Shown: positions 48,346 through 61,800, numbered from the stretch's first letter. The stretch: DNA of 64,000 nt from Populus alba (GCF_005239225.2 NC_133289.1:9369501-9433500), one strand, 5' to 3'. The notes: a model not told the origin generated them from the sequence alone. A program made the numbers and translations.

Positions 48346-49419
48346 ATTAAAATGGTGAACTCCACCGGGCACCAAACGAACTTGTAGTGATATACTTGCA
48401 CTGACCTGACAAAATTGCCAATCCATTCTTCCCATAATTGCAATCAATGCCAAGCATCCTAGCAAATAACAATTTCTAGAGCAAATAATATACGAGGTGC
48501 TTTTTTTTTTTTCCCTTTAGTAAAGAAAAATGTTTGTTTTGGAAAGGCTGTTATGGCATCAAAAGTTTGATGATGATATTATCTTTTAATTACATTCCTC
48601 CGCCGTTAATGATGGTAAGAGGTGTATTCGTACATGGCTGAAACTAGTTTTTTCAAAAAAAAAAAAATTCAGTTATGCATATAATTATTAAACTCGGACC
48701 ACTTTAGTGAGTCGACTTGAAGGCTGACCTGTCTGGATTTATCAAAAAACCAGCTAGTATAATAATCCGGCCAAACTTAATCGCTACGACAGGTTGATTC
48801 ATGACCCGAGCGAAAACCATGTATACCTTTTTAGTTTTTTCAAATGTGAGCTCATAACGCATGTTGCCACAGTGTTTAAATGAATTAAAATTCACTTCAA
48901 CAGTGTGATGTTAATTATTTTAAAAATGAAGCAAACCGGGAGGGGAAAAGGAATTGCTTACATGGTCTGCTAGAGACGGTGAAGACGATGGTGATGTTGA
49001 TATTGGTCTCTGTGTTTTTTGCTTGAGTTTTCCTTTTGTGTTTCTTGCCTTTCTTTCTTCATCCTTCTGGTTTCTCTTTTTATTCACGTCCCCTTTGTTC
49101 TCTGGTTTTCTCTCTGTTTGCCCCCATTCGTCTTCTCAGTTCATCTTCTCTGGATTGATCCCTGTGTTTTGGTAGGATTGAGAGGTTGTCATTTCGACTT
49201 TCCTTCCTTTATCTTCAATCGGATTTGCAGCGCTGGAAGAAGAAGACGAAGAACAACGCCTGATTGAAATGGCGTTGTTTTTGGACTAGAAATGGCCGTT
49301 TTTAATTTGGTCCTTGAAGTTTTTGAATTCTTGCATTCAAACCCCTGGTTTTTTAATTTCAGATTTTAACCCCTCATCATTAAATTAAAAGGCAAATAGA
49401 TCAAAATTTGGGTTATAAC

Positions 49420-49745
49420 AGTATATATACTCTACGTTTCCAAGAAAAAAGTTATATTTTTTTTAATGTGGGATTTGAAACTTATTAGTACATATATTCT
49501 ATATTTTCAAGAAAAAAAAATCATTTTTTTATCGTTTTTTTCAATATGTGATAAAAAAATATTTTTAAATACTTCAACTTAAAAGGATAATACAATATCT
49601 TTTCAATGTGGGATTTGAAGCCCTCGTATATTTACTCTATGTTCATAAGAAAAAAAAGTTATATTTTTTCAATATGAAATTTGAAACCTATTAGTATATA
49701 TACTAGTATATTCCCAAAGAAAATACTAATTTTCAATAATGATCA
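49420..49745 (+). repeat. four degenerate short repeats
   Basis: The word GTATATATACTCTACGTTTC followed by AAGAAAAAAGTTATATTTTT recurs in mutated form near 49420, 49489, 49627 and 49695. Each of the first three is followed by AATRTG.GATTTGAA. Spacing 70-140 bp. Confidence 0.6.
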
Positions 49746-51479
49746 ATTCTAAAAAAAAAATAATTAAAAAAACAAAGATAAAATACTAAAGAAAATTTTT
49801 TTAAAGGATTGTTGTAAAATATTGCAAAGGCATGGACGAAAACATAAAAAAAAGGGGTAAAAAAAAAAGAAAGTCAACCACCACCAAACCACTCGAAATT
49901 AAATCACATGCGCTGCCTATGAAGGTAGCCCTTGCCGTTGCGAATTGAAAAACATCAAAAGAGCTAATTTTTCTCCTTCGTAAGCCATTACATGTACTGC
50001 CCGAAAACAGTGGAAAGGCTCACTCCACCAACTTTTTGTTTTTTTATCAATTAAACTACCAAATCACCCTTGAAACCACATGATTATTGCCAAAAAAAAA
50101 AATTGTGAAATCACAAAATATATCTCTAAATCCAAGCCTAATATTTTTTTTATTCTAAGGACAATAAAGTAATTATATTGTGCATGATTAAAGGAAATTT
50201 TGAAAAAGCCCCTAGATCAAAGTTTTTTATTTTTTGTTTTTAAGAATAATTAAGTAATTGCAATGTGCAAAAAATTAATTATGAAAAGATCAAAATACCC
50301 CTCCACAAATCTAGAATGATAAATAAATCTGACAAAAAAAATCAATTTATCCCAAAAAAAATAATCATATGTTATTTTTTTTAAGGACAACCTTGAATCC
50401 ATCCATAGTGAATTAAGACATATTTATAATGGCTTTCCCTGTTCAAATAGGTTATGTTATCTGTTATTTCCGAGACATTATTATGAATTTGTTAAGGGAT
50501 GCTTGCTGCACCAAATGAGGTTGCTGCATATATCTAGGGGCAATGGCTATTTGATTTATGATCCTACTTGTTATACCATAAATTTTAAGAGATATACATA
50601 AGGTTACAAAATAATTATCTAATAATTGGATAATCAAGAGAAACTTAAAAAATAAGAGCACGTAAAGAAAAGAATGTTAACATAAGCAGAACGTGAATAG
50701 TTATAGACTTATAGTTATAATAAATCATGTAAATTAAAAGGCAACAGTAACTCATGTGATTGTAAAATCGTGGAAGGAACTCTGAAAAATAAAAGTTATT
50801 AGCAGTTGACATATAGTAAATAAAAAGTTACTAATAGTTGATATTACTCGAAAAAAAGATAAAAAAACAATAAATAATTCAACAAAATAACAATAACAAC
50901 AACAATTACATTGCATTTCAATCAAGTTCACAAAATCTTCAAAACATATTTATCAAGTAGACATATAATTGTAGGTTAATAACTAATAAGCAATAGCTTG
51001 TTGATAATAATTTTATATACGATAACTCTATAGACAATATAATAACAGGCAATAATCAAGTAGGCTTATAATTACAATTTTCTTTGCGGTTAGTAAAATT
51101 GTAGTGTTAATTCCATAAACTAAAAATACCAAAAAAATATTCTATTATTCAGGCATTTTAATTTGTGGATATAATCAAAATATAAATTACTATATAAATA
51201 TAATTATTCATTTATTAAGTTAATCGTACATTACAGTGGTTTTAATTATGTAGTTATTTTTTCAGTTGAATTATTGTTTATATGAAAGTATATTTAATTA
51301 TATTAATATTTATGTAATTCTGTAATACAAATTTAAAATTATATATATAGATGTAGAAATAAATTCCAAGTTTATCTAGTTAACTTAAAACTTCTAAATT
51401 TTAAAACCCTTTTTAATTGAGATAAACACATGAAAATCTACATCAAACACTATTATGGATGAAGCTTGAGAATTGGATG

Positions 51480-51600
51480 AAGCGGTTGTGTTGTGTAGCA
51501 GATATAGGAATTCAGAAGGTTATTCTAGAAGGTGATACTAAAGGCTGTCATTGAAGCTGCAAATCGTGACCAAACACTTCAAAAGAGTTTCATCCTTCCA
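51480..51600 (+). pseudogene. fragment of an RNase H-like domain
   Basis: One frame reads VADIGIQKVILEGDTKGCH then stops, and after a frame change AVIEAANRDQ. This fits the central part of the plant RNase H-like (RVT_3) domain found in non-LTR retroelements and in single-domain plant proteins. The piece is short, so the assignment is modest. The following frame to 51801 contains GGKCLCKC and matches nothing I recognise. Confidence 0.4.
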
Positions 51601-52044
51601 TACGGTGGCAAGTGTCTCTGCAAATGTGTAGCAGGTGCTGTCAGAATGGGCACGGGTCTAGAAGAGACAAGGGCACAAAGGGCCATAAGTGGGAATCTTG
51701 ATTCTGATAAATATCTTTACTGCAAGATGGGTCCCAACAAATACGTAGAAGACAATCTTGAATTGCGTTTGGTATTTTACGCGGTTTACTTTAAAAGCTA
51801 AAGTTACCGCGTAAACAAACACCCAGTGAAGATCTATCCATCTTTGACAGAGAAAAAAAACAAAAACAGGCCACTTGCTAAAAGACAATCCTTGCTTCCT
51901 CTTAAGCTGAAAAAAAGAAATCACGTTTGAATGGCACGTGGTTAAGCTTGAAATGATGCAACCAGCCAGCATGACTTTCCTCTGATTCATAGCGGTTAAA
52001 ACAAATATGATGATAGAAAGGCAATGCAAAAATAAACTAAGTGG

Positions 52045-54103
52045 TCAAGTGAAGTCATAAGCCCGCTTGGCAGAATCCAGAGTATTTGAGAGAAGCATGG
52101 CGATTGTCATGGGTCCAACTCCTCCAGGCACGGGGGTAATGGCTGATGCCACCTTCGATGCTTCTTCATAGCAAACATCTCCGATGAGACGGTAACCATT
52201 CTCACAGCTGGGGTCCTGCCCATCAATATGTCCAAATCTGTAAAATCTCTATAAAAACAACTGCCTCTCCCCAATGAATTGCACATCAATTACTGGCCTT
52301 GTCCCATTTGGTTGTCAAAATTAATGAAAAAACTTATTAATGGTTGTTTCTTTAGAATGGTTTAACCACAAAATGTTGTTCGTCCATTGAAGATATATGC
52401 TAGCCTTTGACAAAATGCAAACAGAAAGAAGTTGGAATATTTACCTCCACTGGGAAAGTTCCTACATCAATAACAGCAGCACCAGGCTTTAACCAATTGC
52501 CACGGACCAGATTGGGCACTCCAGCAGCAGTAACAACAATGTCCGCTTCCCTTGCAATCTGCTCTGGATTCTTTGTGAATGCATGTACAATGGTGACAGT
52601 CGCGTGATGCCTCTGCAAAACATTTTCAATGAACTATTAAAAAAAAACCGTGCAAGTAATTATTTATCCAAAGAAGAAACAGTGAAAGTGCTGATTAAGA
52701 CGAGGATTTAATTATAGCAAACATGGAGCACCTGCAACAGCAAGGATATGGGCAGTCCAACTATGTTGCTTCTCCCAATAACCACGGCATTCTTCCCCAT
52801 GATTTCAACACTTGACCTGATTAATAGCTCAATGCAACCCTTTGGAGTGCATGGGATGAACAACGGGTCCCTTCCTCTCATTGCAAGGTTCCCCATATTG
52901 AGTGGATGGAAGCCATCCACATCCTTTTCTAACTTGAGCACATTCAAAATCTTCCCCTCGTCCAAATGCTGGCCCATAGTACAAATGTTTTAAGTCATCC
53001 ATAGAACACCAACTTCTCAAATAGGCTTGCATCAAATCCTGAACTATTTCAATGCTATATATGAGTAGCTAATATGACCAACTACCACAAAATGCTATTG
53101 TCTGGTATTAGATATCCCAAAGTAAGAATAAATTCATTATGCTGTTGTGAGGAATTTTGTATACCTAATCAAATATCTTACAGTAAAATGCATTAAGGTG
53201 TAACATGGAGATCATCATCATCATCATCATCATTCCAAGGTACAAACTTCAAAGTAGTAGATCGCTTACTCTTCAAAACAAATTACTTTGACATGGGAAA
53301 TATGAAAGGACAAAGCAACATGTATTGGCACCAAAATCCGGCATTACTAGATGATAATGAATCTCAAAAATATTACTAAGATTTTCAGTCACAGGGAAGG
53401 GAAGCCAATTATAGGGATAAGTGTGGGATCCATGTATTCGCACCAAAGTCGGGAATGAAAGCATAAAACAGCCAAAGCATTACAATGATGGTGAGTGGAC
53501 ATTACTTGGGGCAGAGGAAGCTGCACAAGAATACCATGAATAGATGGGTCCTCGTTGAAAGTCGACAAGGCATGAATAACATCATCTTGTTTACAATCTT
53601 GGGGGAACTGTGTGACAAGAGACTTGATTCCAGCATCCTCGCAAGCTTTAACCTTGTTGCGAACGTATGTAAGAGAGTCCCTTCGGTCGCCCACAAGAAT
53701 TACAGCCAAGCCAGGAACTTTTCCAACGGAATCCTTCATCCTCCTAACTTGTTCAGCAATTCTGAACCTTATTTCATCCGCAATCAATTTGCCATCAATT
53801 ACAAGAGCAGAAGAAGGTTGCTCATTAGCTGTGCCTGTGTATTTAAAATAACAGAATTAATAGAGATTTAATTTCTTTCTAGCTAGTTATTGAAATAGTT
53901 AGGGAAAATGACTAACAACAGTTCTTAATTGCTTGGGATGAAGGAAGCCAAATGTCAGGGAGGTCAAGAGAGAGTAGAGATGAAGGAAACTTAAGAATTG
54001 GGCCGCTGCTTATTGATGATGATGATGATGATGTTGTAAAGCAATTGTTATTTACTCTGTGGCCGATAATGTTAGTAATAACACTTGCCCTCCTCACTAT
54101 CAT
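52045..54103 (-). CDS. FOLD1: bifunctional methylenetetrahydrofolate dehydrogenase/cyclohydrolase (FolD), organellar
   Basis: Five exons, complement of 52045-52215, 52445-52612, 52732-52968, 53506-53834 and 53917-54103; 363 aa. All junctions are GT-AG and in frame. The enzyme oxidises 5,10-methylene-THF with NADP and hydrolyses the methenyl product to 10-formyl-THF. Motifs: the catalytic Tyr-x3-Lys in [10 protein letters not shown] (Y119, K123), [16 protein letters not shown] (188-196), dinucleotide-binding GRSNIVGLP (237-245), and [10 protein letters not shown] (about 335-344). Residues 1 to about 63 ([13 protein letters not shown], Ser-rich, basic) form a targeting peptide. QHLDEGKIL and DVGTFPVED resemble the mitochondrial Arabidopsis FOLD1 (At2g38660) more than the chloroplast FOLD4, so a mitochondrial location is preferred. 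A TCA trinucleotide run encodes six serines in the presequence. Confidence 0.95.
53211..53233. repeat. (ATC)n microsatellite in a FOLD1 intron
   Basis: Seven to eight ATC units within intron 2. Confidence 0.85.
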
Positions 54104-54813
54104 CGTCGTCGTCGTCTTCTTCTTCCACTCTCAGCTGAGATGAGCTTGAACCTAAACCCTAAACCTCATTTTCACTTTGATGACGACGATCAATCTTTTT
54201 GTTAGAACTTAGAAGAAAAGCTAGCTTATGACTGACTGACATGTCACCCACTACTGCTGCAGCCAGTGATTCCTACTGGGCTTTTCTTCTCCAGGGTCTA
54301 GGAAAATAGAGTTCTGGGCTTATGGACCATTTCCCACTCCAATACTACAGCTGCTTGAGGCCCATATTCCCAAACTTGAGTATATATGATCTCCAGTCCA
54401 GTACAGTCCAGTACTGATTGCATGCATGCCAAGGTGGTTTTGTTTTTTGTTTTGTTTTGTTTGTGAGATGATAGTTCTCCTTTTCCTTCACAGAGATTTG
54501 AGCTCTCTTTTTTCTTGTTCTTTTTTTTCTTTTCTGTGTTTTAATATTGTTTAGAGTTTGCAGGAAGCGAGGATTTACTTGCAACCTTGAAACATTAGCA
54601 ACCTGGCATTATTTGTACTCCACTTAGCGTTCATGTGATTTGTAATGATAATTCATCCCGCGAGTTGGAGTTGGACCAATTTCTAGTTATAAGTATCTCA
54701 ATAAAATAAAATGAAGAATCTATATATACACCAAACCAAAAGTTTCCAAGCTATTGAGTTATCAAACAATTTATCAAAATCATTACATGAACATTGATAA
54801 ATAATAACGAAAA
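54104..54813. other. FOLD1 promoter region
   Basis: A pyrimidine- and GTC-rich patch (54101-54130) lies just upstream of the FOLD1 ATG. AGTCCAGTAC repeats occur at 54393-54415. No other gene is recognised. Confidence 0.4.
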
Positions 54814-57350
54814 CACTAATAGAAAATATTTCATCAATAATTTCTGACATAAAAAGTAATGAATAATTTTTATCAATAATTACTAATGAGATTTTTTATG
54901 GAATAGAGAAAGTAAAAAAATAATAAATATTTTGTCAATGATTATGACGGAAATTCCCTTGGAAAGAAGTAAATGAAATAAAACTCGATAGTCCCTCGCC
55001 CTTCTTCTTCTTTTTCTTGCAAAAAAAAAAACAGCATGCCCGTCCCCTATTTTCTCATAAAGTCCGGTCATAATCCTCACAAATCCAACCACCCGAACCC
55101 TCGATGTCATCCTAAATCTATCAGTAGTGTTAACATTCTCTCTTTTGGTTCAATTTCTTGTGAAGCTTCGTTATATCAAGTAGGTAAACTAACTTCTTTT
55201 TTAAAAACTCATTTATGTTTTATGTTAATTTATTAAAATAAAACTTGTACTATTTCTAGTTTACTTGTATATATCAATGTTTTACAGTTTTTTCATAAAG
55301 AATTTTGTTATATTAATGTATAATTTGTATGTTAGAGTTTGTTTGAGATTTGAGAGAAATTGATTTCATTTGCCATTTGATGAAATTAAATTTAATTTTC
55401 TAACTTAGGTGTGTCATAAAAAATTTAAGGAGATTTGGGAGATTGGTTTTTTCTTTTTTTGGAATTGATAATAATTTAAAACTATTAATTTAGATTGAAT
55501 AAGTTTGAATTGAACAAACAATAGATAATTAGTAGGGTATTGATTATTTTTTGTTAATTTTGTTGTTTAATTCACATTTTAACACAAAATTAAGTTTGTA
55601 TAGAAATGATAATTAGTTATTGGATTGTGAATTCATTTTGAATAATTGTTTAAATTTTGAATTGATAGTTATATTATTAATAACTATTATCATCAATATT
55701 CTATATAGGTTTCATAAGTCATTATGATCATTTTTTGATGTACTAAGATTCTTCTGAAGGGTTGTATAAGTAAGATTATTTTAAAGGAGTTGAAGATTTT
55801 ATTAATTTCTTACTTTATAATCAATAGAATATTAGTAAGGGTGAAATTATATGTCTATGTGTGAAATGTAAGAATAAAAATTTCATCATAAAGATATTGT
55901 GATTATGCATATACTTTAAAAATGATTCGTTGAGAAATACATATGTTGGTTTGCACATGGAGAACTATATGTGCCTAACAAAACTATATTAGAAATGATG
56001 GTTGAAGTAACTTCTAGTTCTAGTAACATATATGGTTTATGGATGATAATAGTAATCCTTATAGGAGGATAACGATTGATGCAATGAAAATAAAACATGA
56101 TTAATCAGGGAAGGCTAGTGTAACATCTTTTTAGATGAAGAACCAATTATAGATAGAGCTAGGTTTTTTAAATTTTTTAAAGATTCCGATGAATCGTGAT
56201 GGAATGATTATACAACTCAGAGTAAATTGCTGGTCATTACACAAGTGTTTATGATCAAGTCAAGTTATGAGTCGAGTGAGACCGATTATGATAGAATTCT
56301 GGAATAAGAGAAAAACATGTTACCTAGAGGTAATAGGCTGAAAAATGACTTCTATATAGCAAAACCCACGATGAAACCTCTTGGCCTAGGATACCAAAAA
56401 AATGATATGTCCAAAATTCATGTTGTACAATGATGAATATGAAAATTTTATAAAGTGCAAAACTTTTCAATATGTCTGATATAAACCTAATAATGAAAGA
56501 GAAAATACATTTATCGCATATAAGAAATTGAGATACTTCTCAATCATTTCTAGGCTACAAAGGTTATTTATGTTCTAAAGAATGTTAAGCACATAAAATG
56601 ATCATATTCATTTTGATGGTGAAGCTTATAAATAGTTTAATATGATACATTTAATTTTTAATGGGACTAAGGAACATACATCTTGGCTTATATAAAAATG
56701 GATTTAATCTATTTGGATAATTTGTTACACTCTGTTCTTGTTGGTCAGTCATTCTATTAATTTACAACTTGCCCTTAGTAAAGTATGAAGCCAAAATTTA
56801 TATCTTATCTATAGTCAAACCTAGTTATTACAATCCAGACAGGAATACAAATATCTTTGATCGTTGATTAATGAGTTAAATCAATTATAGTCAGTTGGGA
56901 CTTTGATATATAACGTCTCAAGAAAATAGAATTTTCAAATAAAGATAGCTTTGATGTGGACAATAATTGAATATTCTGCATATACGATGGTTTCGAGTTG
57001 GCTTGCATATGAAAAATTAATTTATCCATATTGTTTAGATACTAATAAGGCATTTACCTTAATCAATCGTGGTGAATCTTTTTTTTATTTATTATCACCG
57101 GAGGTTCTTTCCAAGTCATTATTGATTTAAAAACAACATAAGACTTCTTGAAATGTAAAGTTGAAAGAAATGTTGCATCGCTAGTAAAGTCATGCAAAAC
57201 AATTGTATGATATTGCATTTTATTTTCATAATGGATAGCAAAAATTCCTTAGTTTTGGTGTGACCTATAATTTGGTAAAACAGAGTATTTTTTGGAATCT
57301 TCCTTACTAAAAGACTGATGTTATCCTTCATAATTGAGGATTTGTGTGTG
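54814..57350 (+). mobile_element. decayed CACTA (En/Spm) DNA transposon with TNP2 remnant
   Basis: A CACTA terminus, CACTAATAGAAAATATTTC, begins at 54814. It is followed by subterminal repeats of the type TTT(C/G)(A/T)TCAATAATT (54828-54960; one copy keeps the fuller GATTATGACGGAAATTCC). From about 55700, mutated blocks of the TNP2 transposase are readable on the plus strand in several frames: GVEDFINF, KCKNKNF, ICWFAHGELYVP (55820-55970), then PLIDELNQLW-like (56865-56895), RK-NFQ then ALMWTI (56920-56965) and YCLDTNKAFTL (57030-57065). Stops and shifts are frequent. I did not find the right terminus. Confidence 0.78.
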
Positions 57351-58019
57351 TGTGTATTCCAAATTATGGCGGATAATGCTTGACAACATTTTTAACACTG
57401 GTTTTACTCCTCTATTATAAGCTCTTATTTTACACTTTATTTTCTTTTTAATCTAGAGCTTAGGATCAGTTCTTTTAGAGAGATTATGAGTGTTATTTCA
57501 CTAGTTTTTTAGACCTTGTTTAGGAGTGCACCTAAATAAGGTGTTGTTGGAATCCTAAAAGTTCTTTGGAAGAAAATCGGCTTACACCAAAAGATAAGCA
57601 ACAAAGCCTTAAAAATGAATGATTGATCATTGACAACAATAACAAATCTCATATTGGTTATATGTTAAGTTCTTCAGCAAGTATCTTTTATTGGTTTTGT
57701 TTAAGTATATTTTCAATATATGATTTGTATGCATGTTAAGTTTGGTTTTTATTTTTTTATGCAAGTTTATTTATTTGCTTAATAAGTGTCGCACGTGGAC
57801 ATTGGGGCAAGCTTACGTGTAAAAAAGATAAAACATGAAAAAGGAGTCGCCACTTAATTTTATGGTAACTAAAAACCCTAATTGATCTTTAGAGGTTCTC
57901 GGTAAAGAGATGATTATGTAATAGGAAAGACAGACATCATTCTATACATTTAACCTAAGGTAATTGTTGTTTATTTTCAATGATAAATGTGTTTTAATGT
58001 AGTTTGCTTAAATTGATAT
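57351..58019. other. unassigned repeat-like region
   Basis: No coding frame. At 57843 the word GGAGTCGCCACTTAATTTTA, a motif I recall as common in repetitive DNA of eudicots, precedes the tandem repeat block. It may be part of an LTR or untranslated region of an old retrotransposon. Confidence 0.4.
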
Positions 58020-58830
58020 ATATGTTATTCAAGGTATTGTCATTATCCACAAAACAAAGTAAAAAGATAAGTCTTGATGTTGGACCTTATCATCTTGGGT
58101 TATTTGAGAGACTATATTAATTGACTCTATTATCTGTTAACATCCATAGAGCAGGGTCTATATAAGACCATACCATCCTAGGTCTTTTATAATATGATAG
58201 AATCATTTAATATAAGGTTGAGATATTTATAATCATGATCAATTGACTAAATAACATCTAAAGAACAAGGTGTAATTTTAGACCATTCCATCATAGGTTA
58301 TTTAGAAAATGATAGGCACATCAATATATGAGACTTATTATATTTTGAAAATTTCATGTTATCCATCAAGTAGTGTCCAAAAAACAAGGCTCACTATTGG
58401 ACCATTCTATCCTAGGCTACTTAATAAATGATAGGGAATATCGAATTTAATTTATAAAATTGTGAAATGAAATGATTATGTAGTGACTGGATTTAATTAA
58501 TATCCTAAAGATAATGTATTAATCAGTATTATTACTCATTTATCGATATCCAAAGCAAGGGGTCCAATATTAAACCATATCATCCTAAGTCGATTAATAA
58601 TTAATAGAAATAATTAATTCATCGATCAGATATTAATTGATTCTATTACCCAAATAATCAACATCTAAAAGACGAGGAGGCCTAGTATAAGACCATTCCA
58701 TTTTGGTTCAATCAACAATTAATATGAACAATTAATACAAGGATAATTTTATTTTTCTTTTATTAATCAACATCTAGAAGACAAGGTCTAAGATTAAACC
58801 ATATCATCTTGGGTTGATGAACAATTATTA
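58020..58830 (+). repeat. seven degenerate tandem repeat units, ~85-175 bp apart
   Basis: The landmark ACCAT(A/T)CCATC(C/T)TAGGTT occurs in mutated form near 58082, 58166, 58280, 58399, 58572, 58690 and 58796. Most copies are preceded by ACATC(T/C)A.A..ACAAGG and followed by AATAATTGATAG-like words. Typical spacing is 107-119 bp, with one short and one long interval. No coding capacity. Confidence 0.8.
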
Positions 58831-61800
58831 TTCTTGTAATGCCTTTTTATTTCACTTTTCTTTTACTAATTTATTCAAAAACTTAATGAATGAACCCTTG
58901 TTAATCCAAATTATCACATAATTTAATACTTCACTCATTAAACACTTAAAAGATTAAATTGAGCTTTACAAGTCAAATTCAAATCTAATATACTCATCCA
59001 AATTAAATCACATAAACTCAATGTTCACACATAACTCACCCACTTAACCCAATATAAACACAAACTAAATCAAAGTTTAGCAAATTGTCATCCATAGTCC
59101 AAAACAAACATTTATCTTCTCAAATCATCCTTAATCACCATAAAAAAGTACACAACAATTACAAACAATATAAGCACAATCCATACAAAAAAAAAAAAAA
59201 AAACTCAAGACATTGAGTGCTAAAAACCTCAACCTTCTATAGTAGGTAGAACTGGTTGGAGTTGCTAGAATTAGAAATGTCGGTGTCAGTGCATGGTGTA
59301 ATGTATGGATGTATAAGATGGCGTGTGATGGAGACGCTCTGGTGACCAATCAGCAAATGACCTACTGGAATAGGTATTTCCCCTTCCCCTCTTCATGACT
59401 ATATAGGTGGTGCATCTTGACTTTCTTTAAAATGAAAGATATTGCCTCAAAAAGTCTTAGTTTGTTTGGTTTTTGTTTAAATTGTTCTCTCTTTTTTTTA
59501 AAAAAAAAAAAATTTTTTTATCTCCATCTTGATCTTGTTTAATGCCTTAAAACAAACATTTACTTTCCTGATTTTTCTAGAGAGTTCTCCTACCTCTTTG
59601 ATTTTTCTAGAGAGTTCCTTTACCTTCCAAATTTTTCGTAAGAGTTCCCCTCTCATGAGACAACTTTGCTTTTCCCTTTTTTTTTCTTAACACTTATAAT
59701 TCTTAAACTAAACTAGTCCTTATTATTTTTTCAATTGCATTTTGATCACTATTTTTTTTTTTTTATTTGATTGATTTTTCCTTCTCTTCCTTTTTCTTTA
59801 ATTTTTAATTTTTTTGGAAAAAAATTGTCAATACAAAAACAATAAGCAAAATGGTCAAAAATTATGAAATGACTAGAAATTGGTTAAATCGCATTAAAAA
59901 TATATTTTGTATTTGTTTATATTTTTTCTATTTTTTAAAAAAAAAACATATTGAAAACAGGGTAAAAAAATAAGTGATGACAGTAAACATGCTAGTCTTT
60001 TGTTATGATTTTAAATTTACCATGCATGATTATAAACTAAACAAATATGATGCTCACTTGTCCACTCATCTAACATATTTTGGACAACACCAAATAGCAA
60101 TTAGTTTCCCTAAATATATAAAAACACTACTTAGACTGGAGTCTTCCTGCTAAGATTTCACAAGATAATTCCTAGAGGTCAAAAATGTGAATCCTCGATC
60201 TGCACTAGAATTTTAAGGCTCTCTGTGACTATGTTTGATATATATATATAAACAGAGGGCCTAATATTCCAATAATATTGAATTTTTAAGATCTTCCTAA
60301 TTATTAAGGCACAAAATTAAAGCATATATATGCAGTACTTACTTTCAATTTATTACTACGTTTATATTTGTTGGTATTAATTTATCTTCATTTGAATATT
60401 CCAGGCTTGAAATCAAACCCTTATCCATCGATACCTGTTTTAATTTCTGGTAACATAAATGATAAACTACAATCAACTCACTCATGAATATTAAGAATAA
60501 AACGATCGGACCATTACAAGAAGAAAACAACAAATGATGATTAAAATCGCTGGTTTCTTTTTGTGAAATGATATATAAATCACTTCTCCAATTGCATCAA
60601 ATCATTTATTTTGACTTGTTATATTCTTCGAGTTTATTGGTAGCTAGGTTTTGATTTTATATATATATATATATAGTTCCATAAGCTGATTTCTATATAT
60701 TAATGCACGAGATCCATTTATAATTGAATAGAGGAGAGACTCGTTGAATGAATGATTGGTATTTTTTGGATGATTATAAGTGAATAATAATATCATGTAA
60801 TTAATTAGATTAGCTAGCTATGAATATGTATAGACAGATCCAAGAGGAAAGTGATCCAAGAGGGATGGATTGTGTGTTGTCTCATAATCAAATTGTTGCT
60901 CTACGATCAATATTATTGCATGGATTTGTGATTGATTTGCCGCACCTGGATCGAGCACCGAGACATGGAGATCCAGGAGGAACATGGCGATACAAATTAA
61001 ATCAATGGATGGATGGAAGCATGCATGGTGGCTGGTTTATATATATTATTAATGTACTTAAAAAGGAACGGCATGCAAGAGAGGAATTTAACGTATGCTG
61101 CGAGACGTATCCACTTTTCCCTGTTAATTTTATAGTTATGTCGTTGTTTTGTTGTAAAGCTCGAATGTTTGGTGGGAGTTCTTCCGTCCTTTTCCTATCA
61201 ACACTGATTATCCTTTCTGTGTATGAATATACATTAATTTTAACGTAATGCGAATAATTTATCGCCTCCGCGATTGATCATGTGGATGCATGATCTACGA
61301 TCTTCCTGCCTGCCATCACGTCTCAAATCACCACAAGACATGGTCATTCCTGTCTCAACCATGTCCGCCGCTTGCCGCCCTTCTCAAATACAATCCATGC
61401 CCACCTGCATGCAGCTACATGATCCACAGTCCCCCGCCGGCTCCTCCTCTCCACTGAGATCCGGCTGGCCGAGCACCGGGCAGAAAAAACCAAGAGGAAG
61501 AGAAGAAAAAAGGAAAAGGCAGGGGGCGTCAATAATTTGGTCATGATTCGATATTTAGGCTTAAAAGTATACAAGTGTTTGGTTGCATCCCATCCATTAC
61601 ATATCTCGTACCTTTCGCGAGTCCATTACCAGAACTAAACACAAGACATAATCCACGGATTTCGTCCTGGTGGACCCTTTGAATATCAATTATGAGTTCT
61701 TCTCTGCGAAAGCTGTATTTCTAAACAGTTCTTCGATTAATTTAAAGGCTTTTAGCTTGATGGTACGTTGACCCCATCGAATCTGACTAAATCTGGACAT

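Larger units (their letters stand above)
47731..51440. other. AT-rich intergenic region with repeats
   Basis: Contains two or three AT-rich repeat-family copies (about 48000-48120 reversed, 48180-48345 forward), a degenerate four-copy repeat (49420-49745) and long poly-A runs. The sequence just right of the copia insertion (47726-47890) can be read as an open frame of about 45 codons, but it matches nothing I know. No gene is recognised. Confidence 0.45.

Noticed and set aside
49420..49745. CRISPR-like spaced repeats
   Set aside because: Repeats are degenerate and AT-rich, spacing irregular, and the genome is eukaryotic.
51532..51801. Frame with GGKCLCKC suggesting a metallothionein
   Set aside because: Only three cysteines, no metallothionein spacing; upstream part reads as an RNase H fragment.
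60820..61248. 142-codon open frame on the plus strand
   Set aside because: No recognisable domain, AT-poor patches alternate with noise, and no splice context or TATA box supports it.
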